Both the position numbers and the translations under genes were made by a program. Below the pieces are notes generated by a model. It searched no databases, was not told where the DNA came from, and saw nothing but the letters and a program-made list of their open reading frames with translations. Of a stretch of DNA of 41,563 nucleotides, positions 1 to 8,111 are shown in pieces. The DNA is from an uncultured Oscillospiraceae bacterium (lineage in GTDB: Bacteria > Bacillota > Clostridia > Oscillospirales > Oscillospiraceae), in NCBI GenBank assembly GCA_900754965.1, contig CAAEEO010000002.1, forward strand, positions 1-41,563. The letters run 5' to 3'. Position 1 is the stretch's first letter. Each line of letters starts with the position of its first letter.

Positions 1-317
1 ATAAAGCCAGAGGGTTGCTGTGGGAATTTGTAGGAGGTAAAGTGGAGCCCGGAGAAACGAAAGAGCAGGCACTTGTTCGGGAATGTCAGGAGGAGTTGGC
101 TATCACTCTGGATGTGGGCGAGGTGTTCATGGATGTACTTCACGAATACCCCGATCTGACAGTCCATCTGACTCTGTTTCATGCGACCATTCGGAAGGGC
201 GTTCCTCAGAAACTGGAGCATAACGATATCCGCTGGATTGCGGTAGACGAGATCGATCAATTTGAGTTCTGCCCAGCGGATGAGGAAATTTTAAAAAGAT
301 TGAAACAAAGCTTTTAG
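1..317 (+). CDS. Nudix hydrolase, 5' end outside window
   Basis: The reading frame is open from base 3, so the gene begins before the window; 104 codons remain. A complete Nudix box is visible: GGKVEPGE, then REC, then QEEL, matching G-x5-E-x7-R-E-x2-E-E. It follows LLWEFVGGK, typical of MutT-like (deoxy)nucleoside triphosphate pyrophosphohydrolases. By family it would hydrolyse oxidised or non-canonical NTPs in the cytoplasm, but the substrate cannot be read from sequence. It ends 32 bases before the broken helicase-nuclease gene in the same direction, so the two may have been co-transcribed. Without the N-terminus a longer fusion protein cannot be excluded. Confidence 0.85.
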   Translation, partial: KARGLLWEFVGGKVEPGETKEQALVRECQEELAITLDVGEVFMDVLHEYPDLTVHLTLFHATIRKGVPQKLEHNDIRWIAVDEIDQFEFCPADEEILKRLKQSF

Positions 318-349
318 AAAAGAATGAACAGGATAGGAGGAGATTTGCA

Positions 350-3067
350 ATGGACAGAAAAAAATATATGCTCTTGATCAATGGGCAGGATAAGACTGAC
401 TCTGTTGCTAACTTCCGCTTTCAGGACAGTATGTGCGAAGTGGTCTATGCCACATCTCCTAAGCCTTATCGCTACCACGCCGAAAAGGTGCAGTTTCTAA
501 AAGTACAAAGCCGAATTGATCCATCGGAGTTCATCATTACTGTGAACGGAACCCCTCTTTCTCAGGTTGATGAGATTCTGGATTTTGGCCCCTTTTACCG
601 TTTTCTACAAACAGGAAAAAAAGCCCTTACATACCCAAAAGACCAAGTGGAACTCCAGAGAAACTGTCTTACGAATCAGGAGCAGGCCGGCGTTTTTGAA
701 TACTTCAAAGAAACGGCAGCGGCGGTCAGTCTGGTGGCCGAAAGTGGTCTCAATCTCCTGAGTGCCCAGTACGAGCGAGTCAAAAATGTCAGCGATACAA
801 CCGTACTGTCCTGCTACCTGGATTCTTCCAGGAAACCTGCAATGCGGACACCCCCTGAGGCAATCATCTACCCCTTTGGCCTGAATCAGAGCCAGAAAAC
901 AGCGGTAGAAAACGCCCTTTCCTCACAGGTCAGCATCATTCAGGGACCTCCCGGTACGGGAAAGACACAGACCATTTTGAATATCATCGCCAATGCGGTT
1001 CGGAATGGTCAGACAGTAGCTGTTGTTTCCAACAACAACTCCGCCACCTTAAATGTAGCGGAAAAACTGGAGAAGAAGGGTCTCTCTTTCCTGACCGCTT
1101 TTCTGGGGAATCGCGCCAATAAGGAACATTTTCTGGAGGCACAGACTGGCCAATACCCCGATATGTCCGCTTGGACGCTGGAGACAGAGGAAAAGTCAAA
1201 ACTGGACCAGGAGGTAACCGTTCTCTCCAAAGAACTCAGTGAGATGCTCAACGCGAAAAATCGCATTGCTGCCATTGAGCAGGAACTCCTCCAGCTGACG
1301 CCGGAACAACATTATTTCGAGGAGTCCTGTAGCACCTATGCCCAGATGCCAACACATAAATTGAAGGGTCTATCCTCTCAAAAGATTTTATCTCTCTGGT
1401 TAGAATATTAGCAATATGCTCAGCAGGAGCGCAAATTGAGCCTGTTCCAAAAGATATCCATCCTCTTTCGTTTCAATCGCAGTGCGCTGAAAGTGTTTCA
1501 CCAGACGCCGGAATTGGTAATTCCATACCTCCAGCGGCAATTCTATGTGGTGCGCCGGCAAGAATTGGCGGAAGAGCGGACCCAACTGGAGAAAAAACTG
1601 GAGCAGTATGCCTTTGATGAAAAGATGGCAGAGTTAACGGAAAAGTCACTTCGGTTATTCCAGGCGGAGCTGAGTGAAAAGTTCCATTGGGAAGAGTCCC
1701 GCCAGCACTTTGAGATGCGTGATTTCCGCGGAAAGTCCTGGGAGTTCAATCAGGAATATCCGGTGATTCTGAGTACGACCTACTCCATCAAGGGCACCCT
1801 GAGCTTTGAACATATCTACGATTATCTCATCGTGGACGAAGCTTCTCAGGTAGATTTAGCCACCGGCGTATTGGCCTTCGCCAGCGCCAAGAATATCGTC
1901 ATCGTGGGAGATCTTCAGCAACTTCCCAATGTGCTGGATAAGCAGAACATTGGGAAAAGTGAGGAAATCTGGGGACGGTATTCTCTCCCGGAGACCTACC
2001 ATTTCTCCGCCCACAGTCTGCTCTCTTCCGCTATTGCTGCATGGCCAGAGGCTCCTACTGTTCTCCTGCGGGAACACTATCGCTGCCATCCCAAGATTAT
2101 CAATTTCTGCAACCAGAAATTCTATGGTGGGAAACTCATCGTTATGACGGAAGACCATGAAGAGCCGGGTGTCCTGACCATGTACCGGACAGCGTCTGGA
2201 AACCACGCCCGTGGACATCTGAACCAGAGACAAATTGATGTGATTCGACAAGAGGTCCTTCCCAGCCTGGAGAGACAGGGGTACGAGAGTATCGGCATCA
2301 TCACGCCGTACCGGGATCAGGTGGCGGCAATCCAAACACAGCTGGGCGAGGAATTGGAAGTGGCTACCGTCCATAAATTCCAGGGCCGGGAAAAGGACGC
2401 CATCGTTCTGACCTCCGTGGACAATGTCATTACGGACTTTGTGGATGATCCTCGGATGCTGAATGTTGCGGTATCCAGGGCAGTTAAGTCCTTAACCGTC
2501 ATTACCTCGCAGGACCCGCAGAACGACCAAACCAACTACGGCGATCTGGCTCGCTATATCGAATACAACAACTGCGCGGTGATTGAGAGTGCAGTGAACT
2601 CTGTTTTTGATATGCTCTACCATGGGTATGCTGAGCAGCGGAAAATCTATCTGAAAAAGCATGGGAGGATTTCAGAATACGACTCGGAGAATCTTCTCTA
2701 TACGGTAATCCAAAATGTCCTTCATAAGCCAGAGTTTTCTTTTTTGGATTGTGCGGCCCATGTGTCCCTGGTCAATTTGGTGAAGGACTACTCCATGCTG
2801 ACGGAGGAGGAAACTGCATACGCCTGCAATCCCCTAACCCATGTGGATTTTCTTTTGTTCCGTCGTATGGACAAATCACCTCTGCTTGCAATAGAGGTGG
2901 ACGGCGTTGCCTTCCATGTCGCGGGAAGTGTCCAGGCAAGCAGAGATGAAAAGAAAAACCGGATTTTTGAACGGTGTGGTATCCCGTTACTTCGACTCCG
3001 GACAGATGGGAGCGGAGAGGAAGAGCGCATGGAACAGGCGCTCCGGTCAGCGATTTCTAACAGCTGA
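350..3067 (+). pseudogene. SF1 (DNA2/NAM7-like) helicase with C-terminal nuclease-like domain, split by in-frame TAG
   Basis: Two open stretches (350-1411 and 1436-3067) lie in the same frame and read as one protein of about 905 residues, interrupted only by TAG at 1409-1411 (context LEY-stop-QYAQQ, probably a former CAG). The N-terminal part carries Walker A GPPGTGKT near residue 200. The second part carries the DEAD-like box VDEASQ near residue 493, LREHYRCHP, VHKFQGREKD and NVAVSRA, which are the UvrD/AAA_12-type helicase motifs. The last ~70 residues (HVDFLLF, AIEVDG, RDEKKNR, CGIPLLRLRT) resemble DUF2726/VSR-like nuclease folds. Such fusions are often found near defence genes. The start follows GGAGGAG. 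The TAG separates Walker A from the rest, so each half alone should be inactive unless the stop is read through. A sequencing error is the main alternative. Confidence 0.8.
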
Positions 3068-3105
3068 AAAAACTGAGATATCACCTAGAGAAGAGGACAC
3101 ATAAG

Positions 3106-3195
3106 ATGAATGTCATTTGTTTCGGCGATTCCAACACCTACGGATACGATCCACGAGGCTATTTCGGTGGGTGCTATGACGCGGACAGCCGGTAG
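3106..3195 (+). pseudogene. SGNH/GDSL hydrolase, N-terminal remnant
   Basis: ATG at 3106 has a purine-rich site upstream (AGAGAAGAGGAC). It opens a 29-residue peptide beginning MNVICFGDSNTYGYDPRGYF, the block I of SGNH hydrolases (GDSN with the catalytic serine). The frame hits TAG at 3193-3195, after DADSR, and nothing downstream resembles the remaining blocks with the catalytic Asp-His. It is therefore a 5' stub of an esterase/lipase-like gene joined to unrelated sequence. It lies 38 bases after the helicase stop. Confidence 0.7.
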
Positions 3196-3423
3196 AGAAC
3201 GAGCCTGTTTTCCAGGGTCATCTGTTCGACGAGAAACCGCTTTAACGGTGGATTCCATGCCACAAAAAAGAATCCCAACGCCTACGGCACCGGGATTCCC
3301 TACCACGAAGTGGAAGCCCTGGCCCGTGTCCTGATCCCGGAGATACAGGCATTTTTCGTGAGTGAGGAAGGACAGCGGGAGTTTGCCGAGTGGAAAGCAC
3401 AACAGGAACAAGGCAAGGACTAA
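3196..3423 (+). pseudogene. Frameshifted C-terminal fragment, probably of a conjugative-element protein
   Basis: From about 3199 one frame reads EPVFQGHLFDEKPL. After a single-base frameshift near 3240 a second frame reads NGGFHATKKNPNAYGTG, then PYHEVEALARVLIPEIQAFF and on to a stop at 3421-3423. The two pieces look like adjacent parts of one protein, so I read this as a truncated, frameshifted tail. Its style (short acidic and Gln-rich end, EEGQREFAEWK) reminds me of accessory proteins of Firmicutes integrative conjugative elements, but I cannot name the family. It is directly fused to the SGNH stub, which marks an old recombination junction near 3195. Confidence 0.45.
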
Positions 3424-3437
3424 CAAGAATAACACAA

Positions 3438-3471
3438 GGCGGGAGCATCTTATACGATGCTCCCGCCTTTT
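3438..3471 (+). terminator. Rho-independent terminator
   Basis: A perfect 12-bp stem, GGCGGGAGCATC (3438-3449) with GATGCTCCCGCC (3456-3467), has a six-base loop and is followed by TTTT. It closes the decayed + strand block ahead of the convergent membrane-protein gene. Confidence 0.9.
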
Positions 3472-3506
3472 CTCAACACATAGACAAACTGAGCGTTGTC
3501 AAACAA

Positions 3507-3974
3507 CTAAGAAGATTTCTTTCTCTTTTCCAAATAAATTCCAATGCAGAAAACAATCATCATGTAAACAAGCGCTATCACTTGCATGGCAACCATCGTG
3601 GCTCTACCCGCATAATTCGGCTGGCTTTCCACCAGCCTTGCAATTCCTTCAAATAAGTACAGAGGAGTTGCGACGGAAAACATTTGCGAAAAAACGGCCA
3701 ATGTTGTGTTCCTCGTTTCATCTGTTTCCAGCAGAAACTGCCAAAGGTAGACCAGTAATGAGCAAACCCCCACTATATGAGCAATCAATACGGCTGGAAG
3801 TGTTTTCCATTTGCGTGCATACTGTTTGCCCAAATAAATCCAAAAAGCCGTTGTGCACAGAGGAAGTAGGTAGAATCCTGCCATACCGATTATCGGAACC
3901 ATAATCAAGACATTCACTAAATATCCGACTATTACAGGAACAAGTGTTAGCAATATTAAAACGCTTTTCTTCAT
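3507..3974 (-). CDS. Small integral membrane protein, unknown function
   Basis: This 155-residue protein has about four hydrophobic segments: LILLTLVPVIVGYLVNVLIM near the N-terminus, MAGFYLLPLCTTAFWIYL, AHIVGVCSLLVYLWQFLL, and a C-terminal VIALVYMMIVFCIGIYL before a basic tail EKRKKSS. The start is ATG at 3974 because AAAGGATGG sits at normal spacing; the frame is open further upstream to 4043 but without a ribosome site. I recognise no family. It stands alone on the - strand, convergent with the decayed block to its left, and probably sits in the cytoplasmic membrane. It lies just outside the tRNA-Pro insertion. Confidence 0.7.
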   Translation of the reverse strand: MKKSVLILLTLVPVIVGYLVNVLIMVPIIGMAGFYLLPLCTTAFWIYLGKQYARKWKTLPAVLIAHIVGVCSLLVYLWQFLLETDETRNTTLAVFSQMFSVATPLYLFEGIARLVESQPNYAGRATMVAMQVIALVYMMIVFCIGIYLEKRKKSS

Positions 3975-4100
3975 GTAGCACCATCCTTTCAAATTCCGGT
4001 TTACCCTATAAAATATGATAACAGCAGGGGAAATAAAATGCAAGGGCAGGAATTCCCTCCTGCCCTTGCTTGTTATATTACATTATCGAAAGAAATAACA

Positions 4101-4140
4101 AATCCGAACACATTGCCCACTTGGATAATGCGTTCGGATT
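4101..4140 (-). terminator. Likely original terminator of tRNA-Pro, stranded by the insertion
   Basis: The arms 4101-4114 and 4127-4140 pair over 14 positions with one mismatch (AATCCGAAC with GTTCGGATT at the base). On the - strand the hairpin is followed by TGTTATTTCTTTC. It lies ten bases beyond the displaced tRNA 3' fragment, where the native tRNA-Pro terminator would have been before integration. Confidence 0.6.
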
Positions 4141-4147
4141 ATCATTG

Positions 4148-4194
4148 TTTGGTCCGAGTGACAGGATTCGAACCTGCGGCATCCTGCTCCCAAA
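4148..4194 (-). repeat. Left attachment site: tRNA-Pro 3'-half fragment
   Basis: These 47 bases are identical to 13319-13365. On the - strand, bases 4150-4194 are the T-arm, acceptor strand and CCA of tRNA-Pro up to the anticodon loop. Similarity stops at 4195, where element sequence begins. It cannot form a functional tRNA. Confidence 0.92.
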
Positions 4195-4589
4195 TGTCCT
4201 CATAGAGTGGACAACGGGCACTTTGTAGCCATATTGTGCGGTATTCGCTCCAAGGGCATTTGCTCTTCTGCCCTGTTTAGAAGTGTTGTGTCCATTGTCC
4301 TCTTTCCGCAATTGGGTACAAGTTTGGGTCATAAACCCGCAAAAACACAGCGTTTTACAGCTGTTAGCAGGATTTGAATTTCAAGAACAAATGACTTTTT
4401 CACGGAGGAGAGAAGAATGACACAGCAGTGGCATTTACCCAAAGCGGCAACGACACTGTGTGCCACACAAACACATGCATCTCATCTTTGTGGGTCACGG
4501 TTTGGGTCAAAATTCTGCATATTTTTGAGTCATGTGCGATTTTTTAGAGTGAAGAATCTGCGTCGCTGAAACAAAGAAAAAGCGATTTC
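4195..4589. other. Gene-free left end of the element with short repeats
   Basis: No convincing gene is present in these 395 bases. The motif TTTGGGTCA occurs at 4323-4331 and 4501-4509, with a TGGGTCA half copy at 4491-4497. The same motif recurs near the other end, including an inverted pair at 13227-13265. A direct repeat with the right end lies at 4559-4583. Clustered repeats inside each att site are what integrase arm-binding and excisionase sites look like. Binding itself is an inference. Confidence 0.5.
4559..4583 (+). repeat. Terminal direct repeat, left copy
   Basis: The 25 bases match 13089-13113 at 24 positions, in the same orientation; the shared core is GCTGAAACAAAGAAAAAGC. A partial third copy, AATCTGCGTCGCTG, lies at 9403-9416 (compare 4555-4568). 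Confidence 0.75.
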
Positions 4590-5489
4590 TCAATCCTTCT
4601 CATAGGGAACACGGAAATAGTCCAAATACGCCTTGAACTGATCCTGTGCCGTCAGACAGGTATCCCGCAAATAGCCTCGTTCCCTGTCCCATTCATGCAG
4701 ACCACGATAGTAGAACATTTTCAGCTCTTCTGTAATGATGAAGGGTACGATGTTATTTCGCAGGCACTCTTTGAAAAGGAGCAGACGCCCCACTCGTCCA
4801 TTGCCATCCTGAAATGGATGGATCTGCTCAAAGCGGACATGGAATTCCAGCAGCTCCTCCAGCGTTTTCTTCTTCTCTGCATTGTAGCTGCAAAGCAACT
4901 CCTGCAGCATAGATGCAACTTCCTCTGGAGCGGCCGTCTCTCGACCACCGGCCTCGTTGGGCAGCTTTTTGTATTCTCCCACCGCAAACCAATCCTTGCG
5001 GGAATCACTGGTACCGTTTTTCAAGGTGCGATGCAGTTCTTTGATGAACTTTTCGCTCAATGGCTGATTTGCCTGTTCGATCACTAGATCGATACAGCGG
5101 AAGTGGTTCGATGTCTCCACAATATCGTCTACATTCAGAACACTATCGGCGACACCGATGGTATTTGTTTCGTAGATATAGCGGGTCTGGTCATGGCTGA
5201 GCCGACTGCCTTCAATGTGGTTGGAATTGTAGGTCAGGTCGATCTGCACTTTATGATAAATTCCGCCCTTGATTCCGCCGGATTTTTCCGCTCGCAAGAA
5301 CCCCAACAGTGTTTTAGGGGTATCAGAGCGTTTGTTAGCTCGCTCCGGACGCTGTGCCGTATCTGGGATATTCCATGTCTTACCGGTTAAAAATGCATCT
5401 GGGATCTTCCCATCTGCACAGTAATTCCGAACTGTACGCTCCGAGACACCCCATTTTTTGGCTGTGTCCGCAACAGAAAGATACTTCAA
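4590..5489 (-). CDS. Fic-domain protein (class II) with N-terminal helix-turn-helix
   Basis: This 299-residue protein has an N-terminal MerR/excisionase-like helix-turn-helix (LSVADTAKKWGVSERTVRNY) and a complete Fic active site HPFQDGNGRVGR near residue 225. Fic proteins transfer AMP (rarely other nucleotide moieties) from a nucleotide to target side chains. An inhibitory motif S-x3-E-G is visible as SNHIEG near residue 88, before the Fic core, which is the class II layout: the protein inhibits itself and needs no separate antitoxin. The best start is TTG at 5489, six bases after GGAGGT; the GTG at 5498 lies inside that ribosome site. It is cargo of the tRNA-Pro element, transcribed divergently from the integrase remnants. 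The target is unknown. Confidence 0.9.
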   Translation of the reverse strand: MKYLSVADTAKKWGVSERTVRNYCADGKIPDAFLTGKTWNIPDTAQRPERANKRSDTPKTLLGFLRAEKSGGIKGGIYHKVQIDLTYNSNHIEGSRLSHDQTRYIYETNTIGVADSVLNVDDIVETSNHFRCIDLVIEQANQPLSEKFIKELHRTLKNGTSDSRKDWFAVGEYKKLPNEAGGRETAAPEEVASMLQELLCSYNAEKKKTLEELLEFHVRFEQIHPFQDGNGRVGRLLLFKECLRNNIVPFIITEELKMFYYRGLHEWDRERGYLRDTCLTAQDQFKAYLDYFRVPYEKD

Positions 5490-5522
5490 AATTGCCACCT
5501 CCAGTAGAATTATTGTAACATT

Positions 5523-5579
5523 TTATCGGCAAGAAATCAAACGAAACGCGTTTCTGAAAAGCAATGTTTTTGCCGATAA
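5523..5579. promoter_or_regulatory. Nested dyads between Fic gene and integrase remnant
   Basis: An inverted repeat, TTATCGGCAA (5523-5532) and TTGCCGATAA (5570-5579), encloses a 12-bp perfect palindrome GAAACGCGTTTC (5543-5554). It lies just upstream of the Fic start, between divergent genes. This suggests operators, perhaps for the helix-turn-helix of the Fic protein or for an element repressor. Confidence 0.55.
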
Positions 5580-5590
5580 CGGCAGGCGCG

Positions 5591-5619
5591 GAAGTTGTTG
5601 CAAAAAATGCAACAACTTC
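5591..5619. promoter_or_regulatory. Strong hairpin/dyad in the divergent region
   Basis: A 12-bp perfect stem, GAAGTTGTTGCA (5591-5602) with TGCAACAACTTC (5608-5619), has an AAAAA loop. No T-run follows on the + strand (next bases GTTCATCTCCC), so it is more likely an operator or an RNA structure than a terminator. Confidence 0.5.
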
Positions 5620-5718
5620 GTTCATCTCCCTTTTGAACAGTTTATTCTTTCCATTTTGGCATAGCTATTCGCCCAGCTTTGTGGTATATGTTTGTGTTGC
5701 CTAAAGGAGGGACAACGC

Positions 5719-6420
5719 ATGAACATTACTGAATACAGCAGGCATTGGTACACGATCAGAGAAAAACAATGGTGACCCAATACACAGCATGGTTACTACA
5801 ACCTGATTGAGCATCACATCATCCCACGGATGAATCAACTCCCCCTCTCTGAATTGACAGAGGAAGAAATTCAAAGCTTCTATGGTCAGCTGGCAGAGGA
5901 CGGACTGAGTGACCGGAGCATCTGGTGCGTTCACCTTCTGCTGAGAAGAATCCTTGGAGAAGCCTGTCGAGAGGGACTTCTGGACATCAATCCGGCATCC
6001 CATATTCAAATCGAACCGTCCGAATCACGGACATTTGCACCGATTCCTAAACGGCAGCTTCGCCAGTATTTGATGGCAGCCGAGGAAGTTGGTGCCTATC
6101 CCATCTTCTATATTGGACTTGCAAGCGGTCTTCGGCAGGGTGAATTGATCACGCTGTCGTGGGCCGCTTTCGATTTAGACCATCACCGCCTGATTCTGCC
6201 AAGGCACTGGGCAAAGCTGACGGAACAGATGGAAACTATCCTTCGACAGGAACAGAAACGCCACCCAGACAGTGCCACCGTCTTTCAGGATGCACGAACA
6301 GGTCAGCCCTACACACCATCTCGACTCTACTATCTGCACAATCAGATCCTTACTGCTGCCCGAATGCCGAAGATGGGCTTTCGGGAACTCCAACTCAGAG
6401 TAAAGGAGGAACTGCTGTGA
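5719..6420 (+). pseudogene. Tyrosine integrase, nonsense-interrupted and truncated
   Basis: ATG at 5719 has AAAGGAGG upstream and starts MNITEYSRHWYTIREKQW. TGA at 5773-5775 interrupts it, and the same frame continues (PNTQHGYYNLIEHHIIPRM) to 6420. The remainder shows the SAM-like core-binding domain and the first catalytic arginine block (ASGLRQGELITLSW). It ends before the HxxR and tyrosine motifs, so it lacks most of the active site. It overlaps the next integrase fragment by four bases (GTGA). Its leader shares 17 identical bases with the leader of the intact integrase at 8112, so the two are related copies. An internal ATG at 5830 could give a 196-residue fragment without catalytic function. 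Confidence 0.85.
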
Positions 6421-6746
6421 AGCTGAAAGAATGGATTCCAATCTGGCAGGAGCAATATGATGCTCCAGCGGTGCGTCCCAGTACATACGAAGCCCACCGC
6501 TATGTGCTGGAAAATCACATCCTGCCCCGGCTGGGCAAATGGGAATTGGACGAGCTGACGAATGGGCGTATCCGTCGATTTTATACACAGTGTCGGAACA
6601 CTGGGAACCATCGCACAAATGAGCCGCTTTCCGATGTGACCATGCGGCACATCATGATACTTCTGAGAAAGATCCTGCGGCAGGCGATGGTGTCTGTGAG
6701 CTGCCCGAAGCGGAAACCCTTCTACTGCGCCTGGCTTCTGAATTGA
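6417..6746 (+). pseudogene. Second tyrosine integrase, N-terminal fragment fused to relaxase sequence
   Basis: GTG at 6417 follows AAAGGAGG and begins MKLKEWIPIWQEQY. About 90 residues match the N-terminal core-binding domain of phage-type integrases (ENHILPRLGKWELDEL, LLRKILRQAM). From about 6690 the codons belong to the relaxase reading frame shifted by one, so the integrase frame reads nonsense to TGA at 6744-6746. The sequence CGGCAGGCGATGG at the break is close to the intact integrase at the same point (CGGCAGGCAATGG, from 8580), so the fusion probably occurred by recombination at a short shared sequence. There is no catalytic domain. Confidence 0.8.
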
Positions 6747-7834
6747 AAACAGTCAAAGGTAAAAAGACCTTCGCCTATCTGCCAAAGGAAGTCAAGCAGA
6801 CAGTGAACGACATTGTTGACCAGATGGCACGGCTCCGCCCGGTTCGAGAGTACTATGAGCGGTGGCAGGAATTGCAGGGACAGGTAGAAAGCTACTACAC
6901 TGACCGAGAGCCGATGCGGAAAAAGCTGTCGGAGCAGAAGGAGTTTCGTGCCATCAAGAACGCGGTGATCCAGCAGGCACTGCATCTAGACGAGCTGACT
7001 TTCGAGGACAGAGACATGGAATCCATGGAACTGAATGAGGAACCGATGGAGGATGTTACTCGAATGGCATGGGAGCTGTGGCAGATCGTTCGGGACGAGA
7101 GCGTCCCTTTCGAGGAACGGCTTAATGCGGCAGAGGAAGTCACACAGCTTGCACAGGAAGGCGATGCTTGGGCACAGTACACCTTGGGTTGGCTCTATCA
7201 AGATGGAAATATTCTGATGCCTGATGATATAAAAGCCGCTCAATGCTACGAAGCTGCTGCCCAACAAAATATTTCTGCCGCACAGCTGGCAGCGAGTAAG
7301 CTGTATCTCTCAAACGATGCGGAAGTGCAAAACATGGAGCGTGGCATTCACTGGCTGACCAAAGCCGCTGAGAATGGGAACGACTATGCTGCCTATCGGT
7401 TGGCAAAGGAATACCTCACAGGAAAAAACATTTCAAAAGATGTAAAACAAGCAGAGTGGTGGTTCACACAGTCAGCGAAGAGTGGAAATGAGTTCGCTCA
7501 GTACGCTCTGGTCAAAGCGTATCTGTTCGGAAAAAACTTGTCCCGTGACCAAGACAGAGCGGTCTACTGGTTGGAACAGGCATCTGGTCAGGGCAACACC
7601 TATGCGGAGAGCCTGCTGGATCGGGTGCATGACCCAGAGCAGGCTGCTGCCTTCTTCGGTGTGTGCCGACTGCTCCATCACATGAGTCGGATTTTTGCAG
7701 ACAACTCTCTGCCGAAAAGCAATCCGGGCGGCGTGAAGATTGATCACAAGCAACTACAAAAGCTAAGACAGAAACGCATTGCCATGGGCCACAAACCAGA
7801 CGATCACCCGGACTATGGCATGAACATAAACTAA
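6683..7834 (+). pseudogene. Relaxase (MobP-like) C-terminal part with Sel1 repeats, 5'-truncated
   Basis: The frame is open from about 6683 (GDGVCELPEAETLLLRLASE) to TAA at 7832-7834. It matches my memory of the C-terminal region of MobP-type relaxases from Firmicutes conjugative elements: a block containing TFAYLPKEVKQTVNDIV and SEQKEFRAIKNAVI, then four or so Sel1-like repeats (AQYTLGWLYQDG, AAYRLAKEYLTGKNIS, AQYALVKAYLFGKNLS). The N-terminal nicking domain with its catalytic tyrosine and histidines is absent, replaced by the integrase fragment. A TTG at 6743 could start a 363-residue product, but no good ribosome site precedes it. The long intact Sel1 region suggests recent truncation, or residual use as a protein-interaction module. 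Confidence 0.75.
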
Positions 7835-7846
7835 GAAAGGAGTTTT

Positions 7847-8059
7847 ATGAGCAAGAAAATCTATACATCCTTTGACGAACTGCCCTTGATGCTGACCGTG
7901 ACACAGGTGCATGACATCCTTGGGATCTCTCAGGCAGGTGCATACGAGCTGGTTCGGAGCGAGGGCTTCCCTGCCTTCAAGGTGGGCAGTCGCATCCTCA
8001 TCCCAAAAGAAAAATTCAAAGAATGGCTGGACAAGCAGACCAGTGAATCTTTGGTATAG
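7847..8059 (+). CDS. Excisionase-family DNA-binding protein
   Basis: This 70-residue protein has a winged helix-turn-helix of the excisionase/HTH_17 type: LTVTQVHDILGISQAGAYEL then FPAFKVGSRILIPKEKFKEWL. ATG at 7847 follows AGAAAGGAG. It sits 52 bases before the intact integrase in the same direction, the usual xis-int arrangement. By family it bends the element ends and favours excision over integration, acting with the integrase on the repeats inside each attachment site. Confidence 0.9.
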   Translation: MSKKIYTSFDELPLMLTVTQVHDILGISQAGAYELVRSEGFPAFKVGSRILIPKEKFKEWLDKQTSESLV

Positions 8060-8079
8060 CTTTTACGGAAAGAGTGTGT

Positions 8080-8104
8080 TATATGTTTGTGTTGCCAAAG
8101 GAGG
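8080..8104 (+). repeat. Leader shared by both integrase genes
   Basis: TATATGTTTGTGTTGCC followed by AAAGGAGG precedes the intact integrase here and occurs, with one extra T, at 5685-5710 before the broken integrase. The 17 identical bases upstream of the ribosome site indicate common descent or a common translational control. Confidence 0.7.
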
Positions 8105-8111
8105 CGATTGA

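Noticed and set aside
3362..3904. A 180-codon + strand open frame over the small membrane protein gene
   Set aside because: It crosses a strong terminator and is antisense to a better membrane-protein frame with a ribosome site.
4078..4332. An 84-codon - strand open frame across the left attachment site
   Set aside because: It mostly translates the tRNA fragment and terminator; no ribosome site and no family.
4417..4569. A 50-codon + strand open frame with a good GGAGGAG site
   Set aside because: Composition is not protein-like, it overlaps the terminal repeats and nothing similar is known to me; the ribosome site may be chance. Kept as a weak possibility only.
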